From assembly GCA_024516035.1 (NCBI GenBank), contig CM044959.1, positions 13,491,174 to 13,555,173 of the forward strand: a DNA stretch of 64,000 nt. The letters run 5' to 3'. Positions 34,011-45,237 of this stretch are shown piece by piece. The notes beneath the pieces are model-generated. The model saw nothing but the letters and a program-made list of their open reading frames with translations. It was not told the origin of the DNA and did not search any database. The translations under genes and the position numbers were made by a program. Each line of letters opens with the position of its first letter. Positions within the stretch are counted from its first letter, which is position 1. Source of the stretch: Bactericera cockerelli (taxonomy: Eukaryota; Arthropoda; Insecta; Hemiptera; Triozidae).

Positions 34011-34461
34011 TTTCGGTCACTTGAAAAACACTGACTATATCTCAAAAACAACAAGTAGGGATTGAAAAACACTAAATTTGACAAATATATTTTCAGGTGT
34101 TAATTTTACAAAGTTTAGAAAAATCCGACGTTTTGATATGTTAGCAACAACGCTAGATTTTTAATGATACAAAATTGCGACGGTATGTTAGTATATTTGG
34201 TTTATGTAGATGAATATTCAATACAGATGTTATTAACTGACTTCGATATTTTAAAGTTTACGCAAATGTATATGTAACAAAACGTTTTTAAAGATTTTTC
34301 ATTTCGATTTCCAAGTTTTTTAAAGCTTTTTATTAAAGGAATTATTTCAATATTTGGTTTGATTATATGAATTATTTAAGATGTTTTAGCTTTATTTTTT
34401 TTTATTTTTACTTATTTTTTAATTTTTAATAGATTAAACTACTTCTTTTGATAAGAATCGT

Positions 34462-34647
34462 TTACATGAACTCCTGCCAAATAACACAAACAACACATGG
34501 CACGCACAATAAGAGTTTCTTCTTAAACAAAAGCATGGTCGAGTTGGTCACGGAGGTAAAGTGAGAGGAGGCAAGAGCGGCGTTGCTGAAAAGTGAAGCA
34601 GAAGACCGCGGGGAGTAAGGAGCGCTGTGGAAATCCATGGTGATCAT
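34462..34647 (-). CDS. Possible terminal exon of an unidentified gene
   Basis: The 61-codon frame follows a good acceptor (TTATTTTTCTGGTTTCAG ends at about 34649) and is more GC-rich than its surroundings. It reads MITMDFHSAPYSPRSSASLF at the start and has a hydrophobic LLLCVPCVVCVIW stretch near the end. AATAAA occurs on the minus strand about 70 bp past the stop. No family is recognised. It lies about 450 bp upstream of the Atg13 start on the same strand, so it could be the last exon of a preceding gene or a 5' exon of the Atg13 transcript. The plus strand also offers a donor-like GAGGTAAAGTGAG here, so the strand is uncertain. Confidence 0.25.
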   Translation of the reverse strand: MITMDFHSAPYSPRSSASLFSNAALASSHFTSVTNSTMLLFKKKLLLCVPCVVCVIWQEFM

Positions 34648-34649
34648 TC

Positions 34650-34989
34650 TGAAACCAGAAAAATAAATTGCTTTAATTACTAACTAGAATGTGATAAAAT
34701 ACATCTATAAAACTTGTTATAAAAAACCAACTAGAAAAATGTTTTTTGGCGCTTACTTAGTGCTTTTAGAGAAGGTGGGTTTTTAGTGCGTGGAAATCCC
34801 CCACACCCCAGGTTTAGATGGATCTGGGTGTCTTTGAAAGATTTTTTCTGCCTTCCATTAAAAAAAAAACTTAGTGCCACATTATGAAACAGGATTAATG
34901 TTAACATAAGCTAGACAGGACCTCAAGTTGGATTTTCAAACAATCACTATAGAATGAAAGGGATCCCGTCACTGTTTTTACCGAATTAC
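34650..34989. other. No gene; partial foldback MITE
   Basis: TTATGAAACAGGATTAATGT with GACCTCAAGTTGG (about 34882-34935) resembles one half of the MITE at 63576. The motif shared with 29450 lies at 34775-34825. Confidence 0.4.
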
Positions 34990-35100
34990 AGCCAGAGGCA
35001 TGGCCCTATATTTATTTTTTCCCAACCTTACTCTACAATCTCTACATAATGAAGCATTGCCGTACATCATTTTTAGACTGAATTCGGTGCCACCGCCCGG
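34990..35100. mobile_element. SINE-free copy of the 32800 repeat
   Basis: AGGCATGGCCCTATATTTAT, CCAACCTTACTCTAC, AATGAAGCATTGCCGTACAT and GAATTCGGTGCCACCGCC line up with both sides of the 32849 SINE and with the ends of the 853-1594 element. Confidence 0.55.
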
Positions 35101-35147
35101 AATGTCTAGTTAGAAAATAAGCACTCAAGAGGCTGAGGAAGAAGAAT

Positions 35148-35335
35148 AATAATAATACTCTTTAGTGGAAGGTAACCACCAGGCGAGGTTAATGCTCAAA
35201 GCATTTTCTACCACCTAACCCTCAGAGTCTTATTATTATGTGGTCACAAACTCAAAATTATGAGGGATTCGAACCAACGGATCTCTCCGCTACCTGGATT
35301 ACCAGACTAGTGCGTTAACACTGACTACCAGTACT
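35148..35335 (-). mobile_element. SINE-C
   Basis: ACTCTTTAGTGGAAGGTAAC, CACCAGGCGAGGTTAATGCT, GGGATTCGAACCAACGGATC, CTGGATTACCAGACTAGTGC. A short deletion removes the GCACTGGGT next to the box B complement. Confidence 0.8.
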
Positions 35336-35535
35336 TAAGAAGAAGGAGAGGTATACTTTGGAATGGTAGGAATGTTGAGTGAGAGATAAGAAATAACCCA
35401 GAGGACCTGGCTGGAAGATTTATGGGCGAATAAACGAGAGCTATTCATTATGGCTGGAGATATTGAGGGCCAACGAATTTTATGAGGTGAAAACGGCAGT
35501 AAAATAGAATATTAGAAAGAGCTAGCTAAATTTAT
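35336..35535. repeat. Inverted copy of the 6405 repeat
   Basis: AACCCAGAGGACCTGGCTGG, GAGAGCTATTCATTATGGCT and GAATTTTATGAGGTGAAAAC match the complement of 6405-6611. Confidence 0.7.
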
Positions 35536-36599
35536 CACAGAAAAAAAAAAACAAAAAAAAGCATACATACAAAAATGCCCTTTTTGTACGGTAGGGTCCA
35601 ACACATGCTAACACTAGACCATACTGAAACTTTGTGATTAAAAGAGAAGAAGAGATTTTTGTAAGTAAATATAATTCAAGTATTTGTTGAAAAATAAAAA
35701 ATTAAACTGGATGAAATGAATGAGCTTTTTTTAAGAAGAGAAATTAACAAATAGAATGAATAATTGGAACTAAACACACAAAATTCAATAAACAATTTTC
35801 TCAACAATTTACAGACATTTTTTAAACTTTAACAAAAATCATACAACGAATAAAAAATTGCTCACCTAAAAAATGAACTTTCCAAAAGATAAAAAAAAAA
35901 ACATTAAGTAAACACAGAAAATCACCACACGAACTGTTCGAAAGTTAAATTTGCAAATAAATTCCAAACTTGCCACAAAATCACAACAAGAAAATTAAAT
36001 AATCCGTGAATTATATGAAATAAATATCCTCGAAAAAATATTTATTGATGTCAGTAAAAAAATTAAATAAAAAATAATATTGGACGAAAAACACAGCGGA
36101 GAGCGAAAAAAAAACACGCCACAACAGACCAAGGACCTCGCAGTACGGAACTCACACAAGTAAAAGAATGTAGGGAACCGCGCTTATGGCTAAATCAGGC
36201 GAGCGAGAATAGAACACTCCGTTCGGGCGCGAATCGCGAGGTTCGAACCCGGGACCCAGAAAAACAACCACGTGTGCTGTTCTGACTCGTCGGAGTAAAT
36301 GGGGAGGGAGGGGGACGCGGGTATACGTCAACCAAGTTTGGCTGAGGTGGCATCGCTGAATAGTTGTATGGTACTGAACAGAGATGTTGTTTGTAGGACA
36401 GTACAAGGTTTTTGGTTTAGTACTATGTAAAGTCAGTCGCACATAAATATTATTATGTACGAGAACTCAGAACTGGAATTGTTTATCTGTTCCAGTCCTC
36501 TTATAAAGAGATAATTTTTCTAATAAGGCTGGTCTATTCGATCTCAGTGTATTTAGAGATCAGAGTTGCGGGTTTCGAAAAACATCAGCGGACAAACAG
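35536..36599. other. No gene recognised
   Basis: AT-rich to 36100, then more GC-rich. GAGGTTCGAACCCGGGACCC at 36238 looks like an isolated box B, but no matching box A is found. The overlapping minus-strand frame (GFEPRDSR) is the usual by-product of such a motif. Confidence 0.4.
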
Positions 36600-36700
36600 T
36601 TAACTCCCATTTGGATTTTTACCACATAATAATAGTTGGCTGCTTGAAAATGGGATCATTAGTTAATCGGCATTAATAAGGCGTATCTCTATAATACAAG
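36600..36700 (+). mobile_element. SINE-A, degenerate 3' fragment
   Basis: ACTCCCATTTGGATTTTTAC, CACATAATAATA, GAAAATGGGATCATTAG and CATTAATAAGGCG, with small deletions. Confidence 0.6.
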
Positions 36701-37180
36701 GTAAATGGACTAAATATTTCCTATATTGAGGTTTCTCTTTTATCCAAGTTTCACTGTATAATTAAAATCATGAGAAAAATTCATTCGAAAAATCCTCAGT
36801 CCCCTGTTTATTGCACAGTTACACAACAAAATGCAAAATGATAAAAAATTTATTTAGCAACAGAATCAATCCATACTAAGAGCCCGCATTTGTTTCCATT
36901 TATATAATTATCAAGAGTACGTTCCAGAATGCATTCTGTGAGTGTGACCCATATATTGTTCAGGACAAGCGGATGTGTTCCACAACGGATATAAGCGACG
37001 GGTCCTTCTCTTTAACACATTCCTAAATCACGAGATAAATAGTTTTTATCAATGAGTTCACGGATAGTTGCATCAGAAGTGGGCTCAATAATGAATGGGA
37101 CATTTATAAGGGTGATGAACTATCAGGCGCGGTCGGTGCTAAGTAGCTGCGGAAGTGCAGCACCCCCAGACGAAAAAAAG
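36701..37180. other. No gene recognised
   Basis: Short frames only. Confidence 0.35.
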
Positions 37181-37340
37181 AGGATTTTCTCAAGTCCTGG
37201 ATCGTATTCAATGAAATCATCACATATTTCTAGAATAATTCATGCATAATTATTATGATTGGATTTTCTCAAGTCCTGGATCGTATTCAATGATAATCAT
37301 CACATATTTCTAGAATAATTCATGCATAATTCTTATGATT
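37181..37340. repeat. ~80-bp tandem duplication
   Basis: GGATTTTCTCAAGTCCTGGA begins at about 37182 and 37261. Both copies run to TTCATGCATAATT(A/C)TTATGATT. Confidence 0.95.
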
Positions 37341-37395
37341 GGGAATGGTTGCAAACTCAATTTCTTCAGTTACTGAAAGAGCTATTTTAGTCCGG

Positions 37396-38060
37396 TGTAG
37401 AGGTTTGGCTATTAAGTGCGTGACTCCCAAAAACGATGTTGTTTACTTACCCAACTTAGTAGTTATCCCTTCAAGTACTCCCTCTCTATCTATAACGTCA
37501 AGCAAATTTCCTTGATCGAAGTGGTGAGTCATTTGTGTGAGCTTCAGATTTTGCGGGTTTTCTTAACGCATCACGCTGTCAATCGTACTTCAGCGATTGA
37601 TTTTTGGAATAAAAATGTCGCACGGGGTCAGTCGGGGAGTAAGGAGGGTTTCAACTGGGATGTTACTTGCAGGAACGTCTTCACGAGAAGCACTGGCTGG
37701 CCATGGCACCATTTTGCGAAATTTGTCATGTTGAAATTTTGTGCAAATTTGTTCACACATATTCATTAGTTATCACTTTATGTAGAGTACCCGTCAGAAC
37801 GATCATAACACATTTTTTCAATGTTCGTCAATTTGAGGTTTGGGCGACCAGACGTGGCGTCTCACATTCTGACATCTGAAACCGTTAAACAATATAAGCG
37901 TGATCTTTTCAAAATGATCCTGTACACTGTCTTTAACAAAAAAAATTTACCAGCAAGTTTACGAAATCAAATCACGTTGCCAACGTTGTCATATAATCGG
38001 CAAATTAAAAAAGGTCTGGTCGGCTGTCACAAAGAACTAATACAGTACAGCATGTGTCAG
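37396..38060. other. Unassigned stretch, possible old mariner-type remnant
   Basis: GAGGTTTGGCTATTAAGTGC near 37404 resembles the ends of some mariner-like elements, and moderately long frames follow (37416-37769 and 37821-38066, plus strand). No D,D34D catalytic block was recognised and no second end was found. Confidence 0.2.
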
Positions 38061-38885
38061 CTATGAATCAAACACAGCTTGAGTGTCTAATATGTTATCA
38101 TATCTTCCTAGCTGCACGCTTTGCGTAGTGGCTCGCTTACAATTTAATAGCAACCTCGATTGGCAGAACCCAAGACATTTTCCAAGCCGCGCTGTCCTAT
38201 ATATCGTGTTATCGGAATAGGAGTACGAGTGCAGTGTGAGGTTCATTTTAGGAGATTATTACACATTCCAGTAATAGATCCTGTAAACCGTCGATTCATT
38301 TACTGGGAGTTGGTCACAACGATTAATGCATTTAAGGGTGAATGAGAGTTAACGACGCATAATTAAGTCATAAAGGATACATGACATAGAACACCCGTAT
38401 AGATATCATATAACTTATAAAGGTATTTATTTTCTTAGATGTCAAACATTTTTATTTAATAACACAATATAATATATGGCCCCATCTTCAACGTAAATTT
38501 AACCATCTCGATCCTGAAGGACACAGCTCGAATTACTAAGTTCTCCTCATGAATTTTTATCCATCCAAAAAAGTATTGATTGTTACAGAGGCTTCATGCT
38601 TCAATTGATGGATATACTACGTGAGTATTTTGCGATCTACAATTATTTATTATTATATACATTATGTCAACTACAATATAAATGAAAAAAGACAATAGAA
38701 TATGTAGTGAACCAAGGTAGGTAAGCTGTGACTTCTCTTCACGAACCCAATTATTCATCAATCTATGGACTAGGCATCAAGGGCTCCTAGTAGGCAAATA
38801 AATAGCGTTAGGAGTAATTAAAATCGATTAATTTCGAACTAAAAGAGGCACTCAAAATCCTTTTTAGCCTGCAACGTACTGCAGT
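38061..38885. other. No gene recognised
   Basis: AT-rich DNA. Confidence 0.35.
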
Positions 38886-39022
38886 TTATGAACCAAACAA
38901 ATAGTGAGGAAGAGAGAAGAAAAGATAGAAAAAGAAGATAGAGAGAGAAAGAGAGAACGAAAGAGATAGAGAAAGAAAGAACGAACGAACGAAGAGAGAA
39001 GGAGAGAGAAGAAGAATAAAGA
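38886..39022. repeat. Purine-rich simple sequence
   Basis: GA-rich run with AGAGAGAAAGAGAGAACGAA and GAACGAACGAACGAAGAGAG. Confidence 0.9.
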
Positions 39023-39595
39023 GACGGTCATTACTTCAATATAAAAAGAAAATTGCATGTCTTGAAATTAGATTCAAATTTTTGCAAGAGGATAATCAGT
39101 ATCAGAGACCCATTCAAGAGAACGCAAAAAAAATCCCAGACATAATTGGAAACAAAATTCTGCCCATGTTTCGCTAAAATTACTCATAATTATAGCTTCA
39201 CTCCGATACGACGGTAACGTATACTTATCCGAAAATAGCCAGACAAAATTCAGCCACAACATTAACTCACATGGATATTTTGGCATTAGTTCAGTCTGGA
39301 GTTCAGTAAACCGAGAGCAATAGGGGAACCACTCCGCTCAACCATACAAACCCAAACAAACAAATGAATCCTTCTAAAATTAGATTCGCCCGGTTCGCGT
39401 AATGATGTGTGGTGAAGTTGAGTTTCTCCTTTTCCTGAATCTTGAATTAGCGCGAACAACCTGATGCATACCATTAGCTGAGTTGAAACGTCTAGTGGAG
39501 AACAAATAATTTGCGATAGAATCGAGCTAGCGGTTAAGGGAAACAACAAATTACGAGGTAACTATTGAAATGGTTATGTAGTCTGACGTAAGTAC
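39023..39595. other. No gene recognised
   Basis: Two minus-strand frames of 70 and 87 codons show no domain. Confidence 0.35.
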
Positions 39596-40770
39596 TTGAA
39601 AAAGAATCATGAAAAGATAAAATGATAGGAAAAATGGGGATAGTTGGAAGAAGAGAAAATGGAAAAGAGAAGATGTAGGAGGAAGAAGACGAGGAGGAAA
39701 TTAAGGAGAAGTAGGCAAAGCAGGAGGAGAAGAGAGGAGTAAATCTCGGTGAAGGAAGAAGAGGAGGAGGAAGAGAAAGATGAATAAATGGAGGAATTTA
39801 AGGAGATGTACGAATTGCAGGAAGAGAGGAGAGGAAGAAATCTAGGTGAAGAAATGGAGGAATTTAAGAAGAAGTAGGAAATGCAGGAAGAGAGGAGAGG
39901 AGTAAATCTAGGAGAAGGAAGAGGAGGAGGAGGAGGAGGAGAAAGATGAAGAAATGGAGGAATTTAAGGAGATGTAAGAAATGCAGGACGAGTAGAGAGG
40001 AAGAAATCTAGGTGAAGAAAGAAGAGGAGGAGGAGGAAAAGAAAGATGAAGAAATAGAGGAATTTAAGAAGAAGTAGGAAATGCAGGAAGAGAGGAGAGG
40101 AGTAAATCTAGGAGAAGCAAAAGGAGGAGAAGAAGAAAGATGAGAAAATGGAGGAATTTAAGGAGTAAGGGATGCAGGAAGACAGGAGAGGAAGAAATCT
40201 AGGAGAAGCAGAAGAAAGATAAATAAATGGAGGAAATTAAGGAGATATAGGAGATTGAAGAGCAGGAGAAGAAGAAAGATGAGACAATGGAGGAATTTAA
40301 GGAAATATAGGAGATTGAAGAGGAGGAGGAGGAGAAGAAAGATGAAGAAATGGAGGAATTTAAGGAGATATAGGAGATTGAAGAGGAGGAGGAGGAGAAG
40401 AAAGATGAAGAAATGGAGGAATTTAAGGAGATATAGGAGATTGAAGAGGAGGAGAAGAAGAAATATGAGAAAATGGAAGAATTTAAGAAGAAGTAGGAAA
40501 TTCAGGAAGAGAGGAGAGGAGTAAATCTAGGGGAAGGAAGAGGAGGAGGAGAAGAAAGATCATAAATGGAGGCATTTAAGGAGTAAGAAATGCAGGAAGA
40601 GAGGAGAGGAAGAAATGTAGGAGAAGGAGAAGAAAGATAAATAAATGGAGGAAATTAGGGAGAAAGTAGGAGATTGAAGAGGAGGAGAAGAAGAAAGAGG
40701 AGACAATGGAGAAAGTTAAGGAGATGTAGGAAATTGAGGGAAAAAAAAGAGGATACGGAGAAGAAGAAGA
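39596..40770. repeat. 1.2-kb polypurine minisatellite
   Basis: Nearly all A/G on the plus strand. A recurring unit contains ATGGAGGAATTTAAGGAGAT and GAAGAGGAGGAGGAGGAGAA. The spacing is 60-63 bp between 40287 and 40473 and looser to the left. Its length is mostly a multiple of three, giving Arg/Lys-rich frames with no other gene evidence. Confidence 0.93.
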
Positions 40771-41964
40771 ACACCGAGTTACATATGTGCGTCATACATT
40801 CAAGGACTATCTATCAATGCTCGGTTTTTCCAAAGTCTAGGGATTTCTGTCCATTTAGAAAAGAAATAAACATCTTGAAATTTCAAGACGTAGTTTATTC
40901 GTCTTACAAGAGTTTACTTAGATTTGCAAATACAATAAACTTTGATTGATACAAGAGAGAACATTCAAGTAATACCGCAGAATTTTAAACCAAGTTCTTT
41001 AGAACGTAAAAACAACTGAATCTTACTTTCTATTCACAATATATTCAACTGCTGGATTAGTTAACAACACTGTACCAGTTGAATAATAACAAAAAATGTG
41101 TTTAAACATTGTATAAAACAAGTGATGAAGTACCTCTAATGAATGAACTAATGTCCATTGAGTATTAGACTCAGGCCCGTTTTACACCCTGCCAGCGCCC
41201 TAGGCACAACGAAAACTAGCTCCCCTTCTTTTACCCCCTACCAGTGGGCGCGGCTATGATCTGGGTCAGATTTCGGCTTTCGGCAGTGGCGCAATAAATG
41301 AAGCATGCAGATAAAAGCATTATTTTTTGCGCCCCCCAAAAATGACAATTACCTAGCGCCCACCCTGGGCACGTGCTTACAATGATTATTCGGCAAAGCG
41401 GGACTGATTTAGACTTCTCTGAGTTCATTCTTAGACCAAGTGTCACAGAAACTTGAAATAGTGAGAGAATGTTTTATATGAGTTAAAAAAAAAAAAAAAA
41501 AACAAAAACAAATGAAGGCATTAATATAACAGAAACCTAATGAACTAATGAGTCTATTAAGCATTTGACTTCTAAAATTGCTACTTAAACTTAAGAGTCA
41601 ATGCAGTTATTTGAAAAAGAGAAATGTTTCATAACTACATATTAGCGTAATGGGACTCCCTGTCTTGACAGTCTAAATAAAGCACTAATATACTTTAATG
41701 CTCAAAGAGAAATAGTGAAACTAATACAAACTTAGCCATTCAAGTAACAGTGTGTGTCTTATAAACTAAATGAACTCATGAGTTTATTGAGCTTTTTTAA
41801 CTAAATTTGCAAGCTCTTTTAACAGAGAATGGTAAGTAGAAGTCGTATTAAGACTTCTTAAGCCATTCAAAAATAAAATTAAAAAATTAACACAGAATTT
41901 CTCTGATTTTGAAAAAGCGAGAGGTTCTTTTCACTTTAGAAGCGTATGATTAGTAAAAATAACA
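40771..41964. other. No gene recognised
   Basis: AT-rich. At 41180-41380 a GC-richer patch (CCAGCGCCCTAGGCAC, CTAGCGCCCACCCTGGGCAC) looks like an old interspersed repeat. Confidence 0.4.
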
Positions 41965-42248
41965 GATTTGATTCAGTAATAACACAAAACTAGCTTATTA
42001 GAAACTTAATCATCTATTAAAATAATGTGATAAACTTAATGGACTAAGGCCCAACTGCATAGTCACTAACAGCCTGATTAACCACGGCCATTAGCCATTT
42101 GATTAAGATTTGATTCAGTAATAACACAAAACTAGCTTATTAGAAACTTAATCATCTATTAAAATAATGTGATAAACTTAATGGACTAAAGCCCAAGTGC
42201 ATAGTTACTAACAGCCTGATTAAGCACGGCCAATAGCCATTTGATTGT
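41965..42248. repeat. 142-bp tandem duplication
   Basis: GATTTGATTCAGTAATAACA begins at 41965 and 42107. Copies are about 97% identical by eye and include the left end of the adjoining MITE. Confidence 0.92.
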
Positions 42249-42306
42249 GTTTAAAGTTGCTAGTTGATAGTTTTAATCTGTTCATTAGCAACTATGCACT
42301 TGGGCC
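42188..42306. mobile_element. Short MITE, Harbinger-like
   Basis: The ends AGCCCAAGTGCATAGTTACT and, inverted, GGCCCAAGTGCATAGTTGCT are complementary. TAA flanks both sides, as expected for PIF/Harbinger. Length is about 119 bp, with no coding capacity. Its left half is repeated at 42047 by the tandem duplication. Confidence 0.65.
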
Positions 42307-42590
42307 TAAGAGTTTATTGAACATCAGACATTCATAGTAATAAAACATGAGACATGTGAAGAGGATGTTTGCAACGGGACTTCTACACATGGTAGAAGCA
42401 ACATCTATATTTAGCAGTCATCACGTTAGAATTGCTCAAGATTCTAGGGAATTGTGAAAACCAAAACAACGTTCATGTTTGTAAACAGAGTATTCCAAGA
42501 CTCAGTTAATTCTTAGGATAAAAAGAAGTTCTGGAATTACTGACTTCATAATTATGTAGATCGCGATTTCAGAGTTTGAGTGCAGAGAAA
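42307..42590. other. No gene recognised
   Basis: Unremarkable. Confidence 0.35.
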
Positions 42591-42797
42591 TAATAATAAT
42601 ATACCTTATTTATACTGCCCGATTAGGACTATTAAGTCCCATTATTCCAGCAGTAAGCCCAAGACGTATTATGATGTGGTCAAAATCGCAAATGGGAGGA
42701 TATCTTGCCCTGTCCCGGCTGGGATTCGAACCCACGACCTCTGGAATCTTTGGATTCACAGAGTGCCTGCCGCCTTTACCACTGAGCTACCGGGACA
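42591..42797 (-). mobile_element. SINE-A, near full length
   Basis: Complementary strand: GTCCCGGTAGCTCAGTGGTA, box B GGGTTCGAATCCC. The plus strand shows TTATACTGCCCGATTAGGAC at its 3' end. Confidence 0.88.
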
Positions 42798-42827
42798 GAT
42801 CCCGAGGTTAAATCAAACATTATTAAG

Positions 42828-43073
42828 CCAGCGTCGATGGCATGTTGAATACACCGGTTCCCTTCAGAACACCGAAGTTAAGCGACATCCAGCGAGGTCA
42901 AGACTTGGATGGGTGACCATTCAAATTCTAATTCTCGTGACGCTGGCTTTTCCCGGCCCCACTCAGGCTGGGTGAGGTCAATGTGAGTAGCAGGTTTGTG
43001 AGTTTCCTGCGAATGGAGGGTAAAACCCCCGTCGTGATATGACCATGGCAGTTGAAAGCGACGTTAAACCCCA

Positions 43074-43121
<48 letters not shown>
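42828..43121 (+). mobile_element. 5S-SINE, full length with poly-A
   Basis: This is the best copy. The head GCGTCGATGGCATGTTGAAT leads to ACACCGAAGTTAAGCGACAT and CTTGGATGGGTGACCATTCA, the hallmark C-box region of 5S rRNA. The central domain CTCAGGCTGGGTGAGGTCAA, CCTGCGAATGGAGGGTAAAA follows. The tail is GATATGACCATGGCAGTTGA, GCGACGTTAAACCCCAAT, then about 45 A. A 5S-derived head defines SINE3-type elements. Confidence 0.9.
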
Positions 43122-44064
43122 ATTATTCAGTAGCATTATCTAAATTTATTTTTCTTATCTTGATTCTTGATAGAGCTTTGCTCTAACATTATCAACTGTC
43201 ATCTCCTAGCACAAATATGATCCTCTCTACCTGTACCTTCAGCTCTGGAAGAGTTTGTACATCTTCTGTAAATAAACACAACTGAATTTGTGTACTAATT
43301 CCAGAACATATTCGGATACGACGAAAAAAAAGAGACACGAACAAAAACCCAAAACCATGAAACATTCTAGAATTTCTAGATATTCCAGAGGTTTCTTCAG
43401 ATTTCATGATGAGTGTCGTTACACGTAATTAAGTATCGAAAATATGAAGTAAGTTATTCAATTTCTGATCTGAAAGCTTTCACGCATTTCAAACTTTAAT
43501 GAAGCAAAAGGCCCATCGTGATATGACCATGATGTGACTGAAAGCGACATTAAACCCAAAGAAATAAACAATGTCCTGAAAGTTTCAACTTAGTAGATTT
43601 TGAAATGCATATTATCATTTCCATTATTTAAAGTCACATAATTCAACAAAGTTGCTCATACTGCTAAAGCTGCTATACTACTAATACGAATATTTAATCA
43701 AGACGAAACAAGAATTTATATGCATGAAATTCAGTGATTTTATGCATATAAACACCCAGAACGAGCCAACATTCTAGATGATTCTAGACGTTTCTGACTC
43801 GGTTTCTCGGATCTCTCCATTGCATTCCACCACAGCCTCCACAGAGGAAGTGTAGATTAGATCTCCTCTGTGCTCAATAGACACGAATCCCATTCAAACT
43901 GAGAAGCCAGTCCATTGAAACAGTCAAAACGTTCAAGGATATGAGATGATACACAAATAGTAAAGTACACACACTGCTGATTGCCGCCAGTGGCGCAGTT
44001 CGAAGAGGACATTTGCTCCCTGACCTCATAATGAACGTGCTTAAAACTGGTAGAGTAATCATAT
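43122..44064. other. No gene; small 5S-SINE tail at 43508-43565
   Basis: CATCGTGATATGACCATGAT and GAAAGCGACATTAAACCC mark a second tail fragment. The rest is unremarkable. Confidence 0.5.
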
Positions 44065-44225
44065 TCATAGGGTGGCGTCATCGTGAAAGATGGTAGCCAG
44101 GCAGTGGAGGAATGACTCAGCACTTCAACCACTGTCTTTACAAGGAGGATAATAACTGACAAGGGCCCCCAGAACCAAGCCAATGCTGGTCTACTCCCTG
44201 TACATATAGTCCCCCAGCCAGACAT
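44065..44225 (+). repeat. Interspersed repeat R-E
   Basis: TCATAGGGTGGCGTCATCGT, CACTGTCTTTACAAGGAGGA, GACAAGGGCCCCCAGAACCA, and one tail unit. Confidence 0.8.
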
Positions 44226-44495
44226 GCCCAGAGGTAGAGTAATGCCGGAATTAATTTAATGAACGACGCTAATTAGGAGACTATTACTACCCTTGTAATA
44301 CCATGGAAACAGCCAATCACATAACTGAAATCAGATACTATAGTAATAGCGTCCACTACACCAATTTGGATCTAAAGAGACCTATTGATCTTTTTAGGTA
44401 ATAAGACCAATAGGTATTTTATGAATAAAACAAAGAAGATATACTTTTAAAAGCCGGGGGAAATGCACCTTCATCCTTCACACATACGAATACGT
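44226..44495. other. No gene recognised
   Basis: Unremarkable. Confidence 0.35.
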
Positions 44496-44703
44496 CTGTC
44501 CCGGTAGCTCAGTGGTAAAGGCGGCACTCTGTGAATCCAGAAACTCCAGAGGTCGTGGGTTCGAAACCCGGCCGAGACATGACATGTTATCCTCCCATTT
44601 GGGATTTTTACCACATAATAATAAGTCTTAGGCTTACTGCTGGAATAATGGGACTTTAATAGTCCTAATCGGGCAGTATAAATAAGGCGATATTATTATT
44701 ATG
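44496..44703 (+). mobile_element. SINE-A, full length
   Basis: This is the cleanest copy. GTCCCGGTAGCTCAGTGGTA, GGTCGTGGGTTCGAAACCCG, ATTTGGGATTTTTACCACAT, GGAATAATGGGACTTTAATA, GGGCAGTATAAATAAGGCGA, ATTATTATT tail. Confidence 0.9.
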
Positions 44704-45237
44704 AATACATATGAACCCCAGGATTTTCCTCAGGTCCCGCTTCTGATCGCTCAATCACCGTCGGATGCAGATAACTTAGCAACCGAGTAGCAGACATCCT
44801 CAGAGCAAGATAACTTGGCTACGAGTAGATCCTAACCTCAGAGAACCTCTTACTTTCACCTGCCGATTCTGCCATCGCAAGTTATGCCAGGAATTCCGGT
44901 GCGTGATGTCGAGGCAATGGTATTTCAGAACAATTAAATGTTTGTAAATAATGTTCGAGGTAAGTGGTGTATATAAGTACTGTGGATATAGTACTTCACT
45001 GCAATGACATGAATCGTTTATAGTACATACTTTACAGTCATAACTCTCTTAACAGAACTCTAAATATTCAGTGTCCTTCTAACATGGTATATTAAAGATG
45101 CTAAAACTTTGAACAGGAATTCTGGTGTATGAGCACAAAATATGTCAAGTCGAAATAATTAATGTAGTACGGAGAGTAATAATAATATTTTAAAGTGTCA
45201 AAAGTTGTTTACCTGCACTGGAATTTACATTGTAAGT
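44704..45237. other. No gene recognised
   Basis: Unremarkable. Confidence 0.35.

Noticed and set aside
36152..36442. Minus-strand ORF with GFEPRDSR
   Set aside because: GFEPR-type peptides come from reading a tRNA box B. No protein domain is seen.
37396..38060. Mariner transposase gene
   Set aside because: One end-like motif and moderate frames only. No catalytic D,D34D block or matching second end could be found, so it is listed only as unassigned.
40255..40949. Arg/Lys-rich proteins
   Set aside because: Generated by the polypurine minisatellite with a period divisible by three. No start context, domain or splice signal stands out.
42828..42960. A 5S rRNA gene
   Set aside because: Only the promoter part resembles 5S rRNA. 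It runs into a SINE body and poly-A tail, and lacks the 3' end that should pair with the 5' end.
44496..44580. Functional tRNA genes at the A/B-box sites
   Set aside because: The same heads are followed by the same non-tRNA bodies in many copies, and acceptor stems do not close. They are SINE heads.
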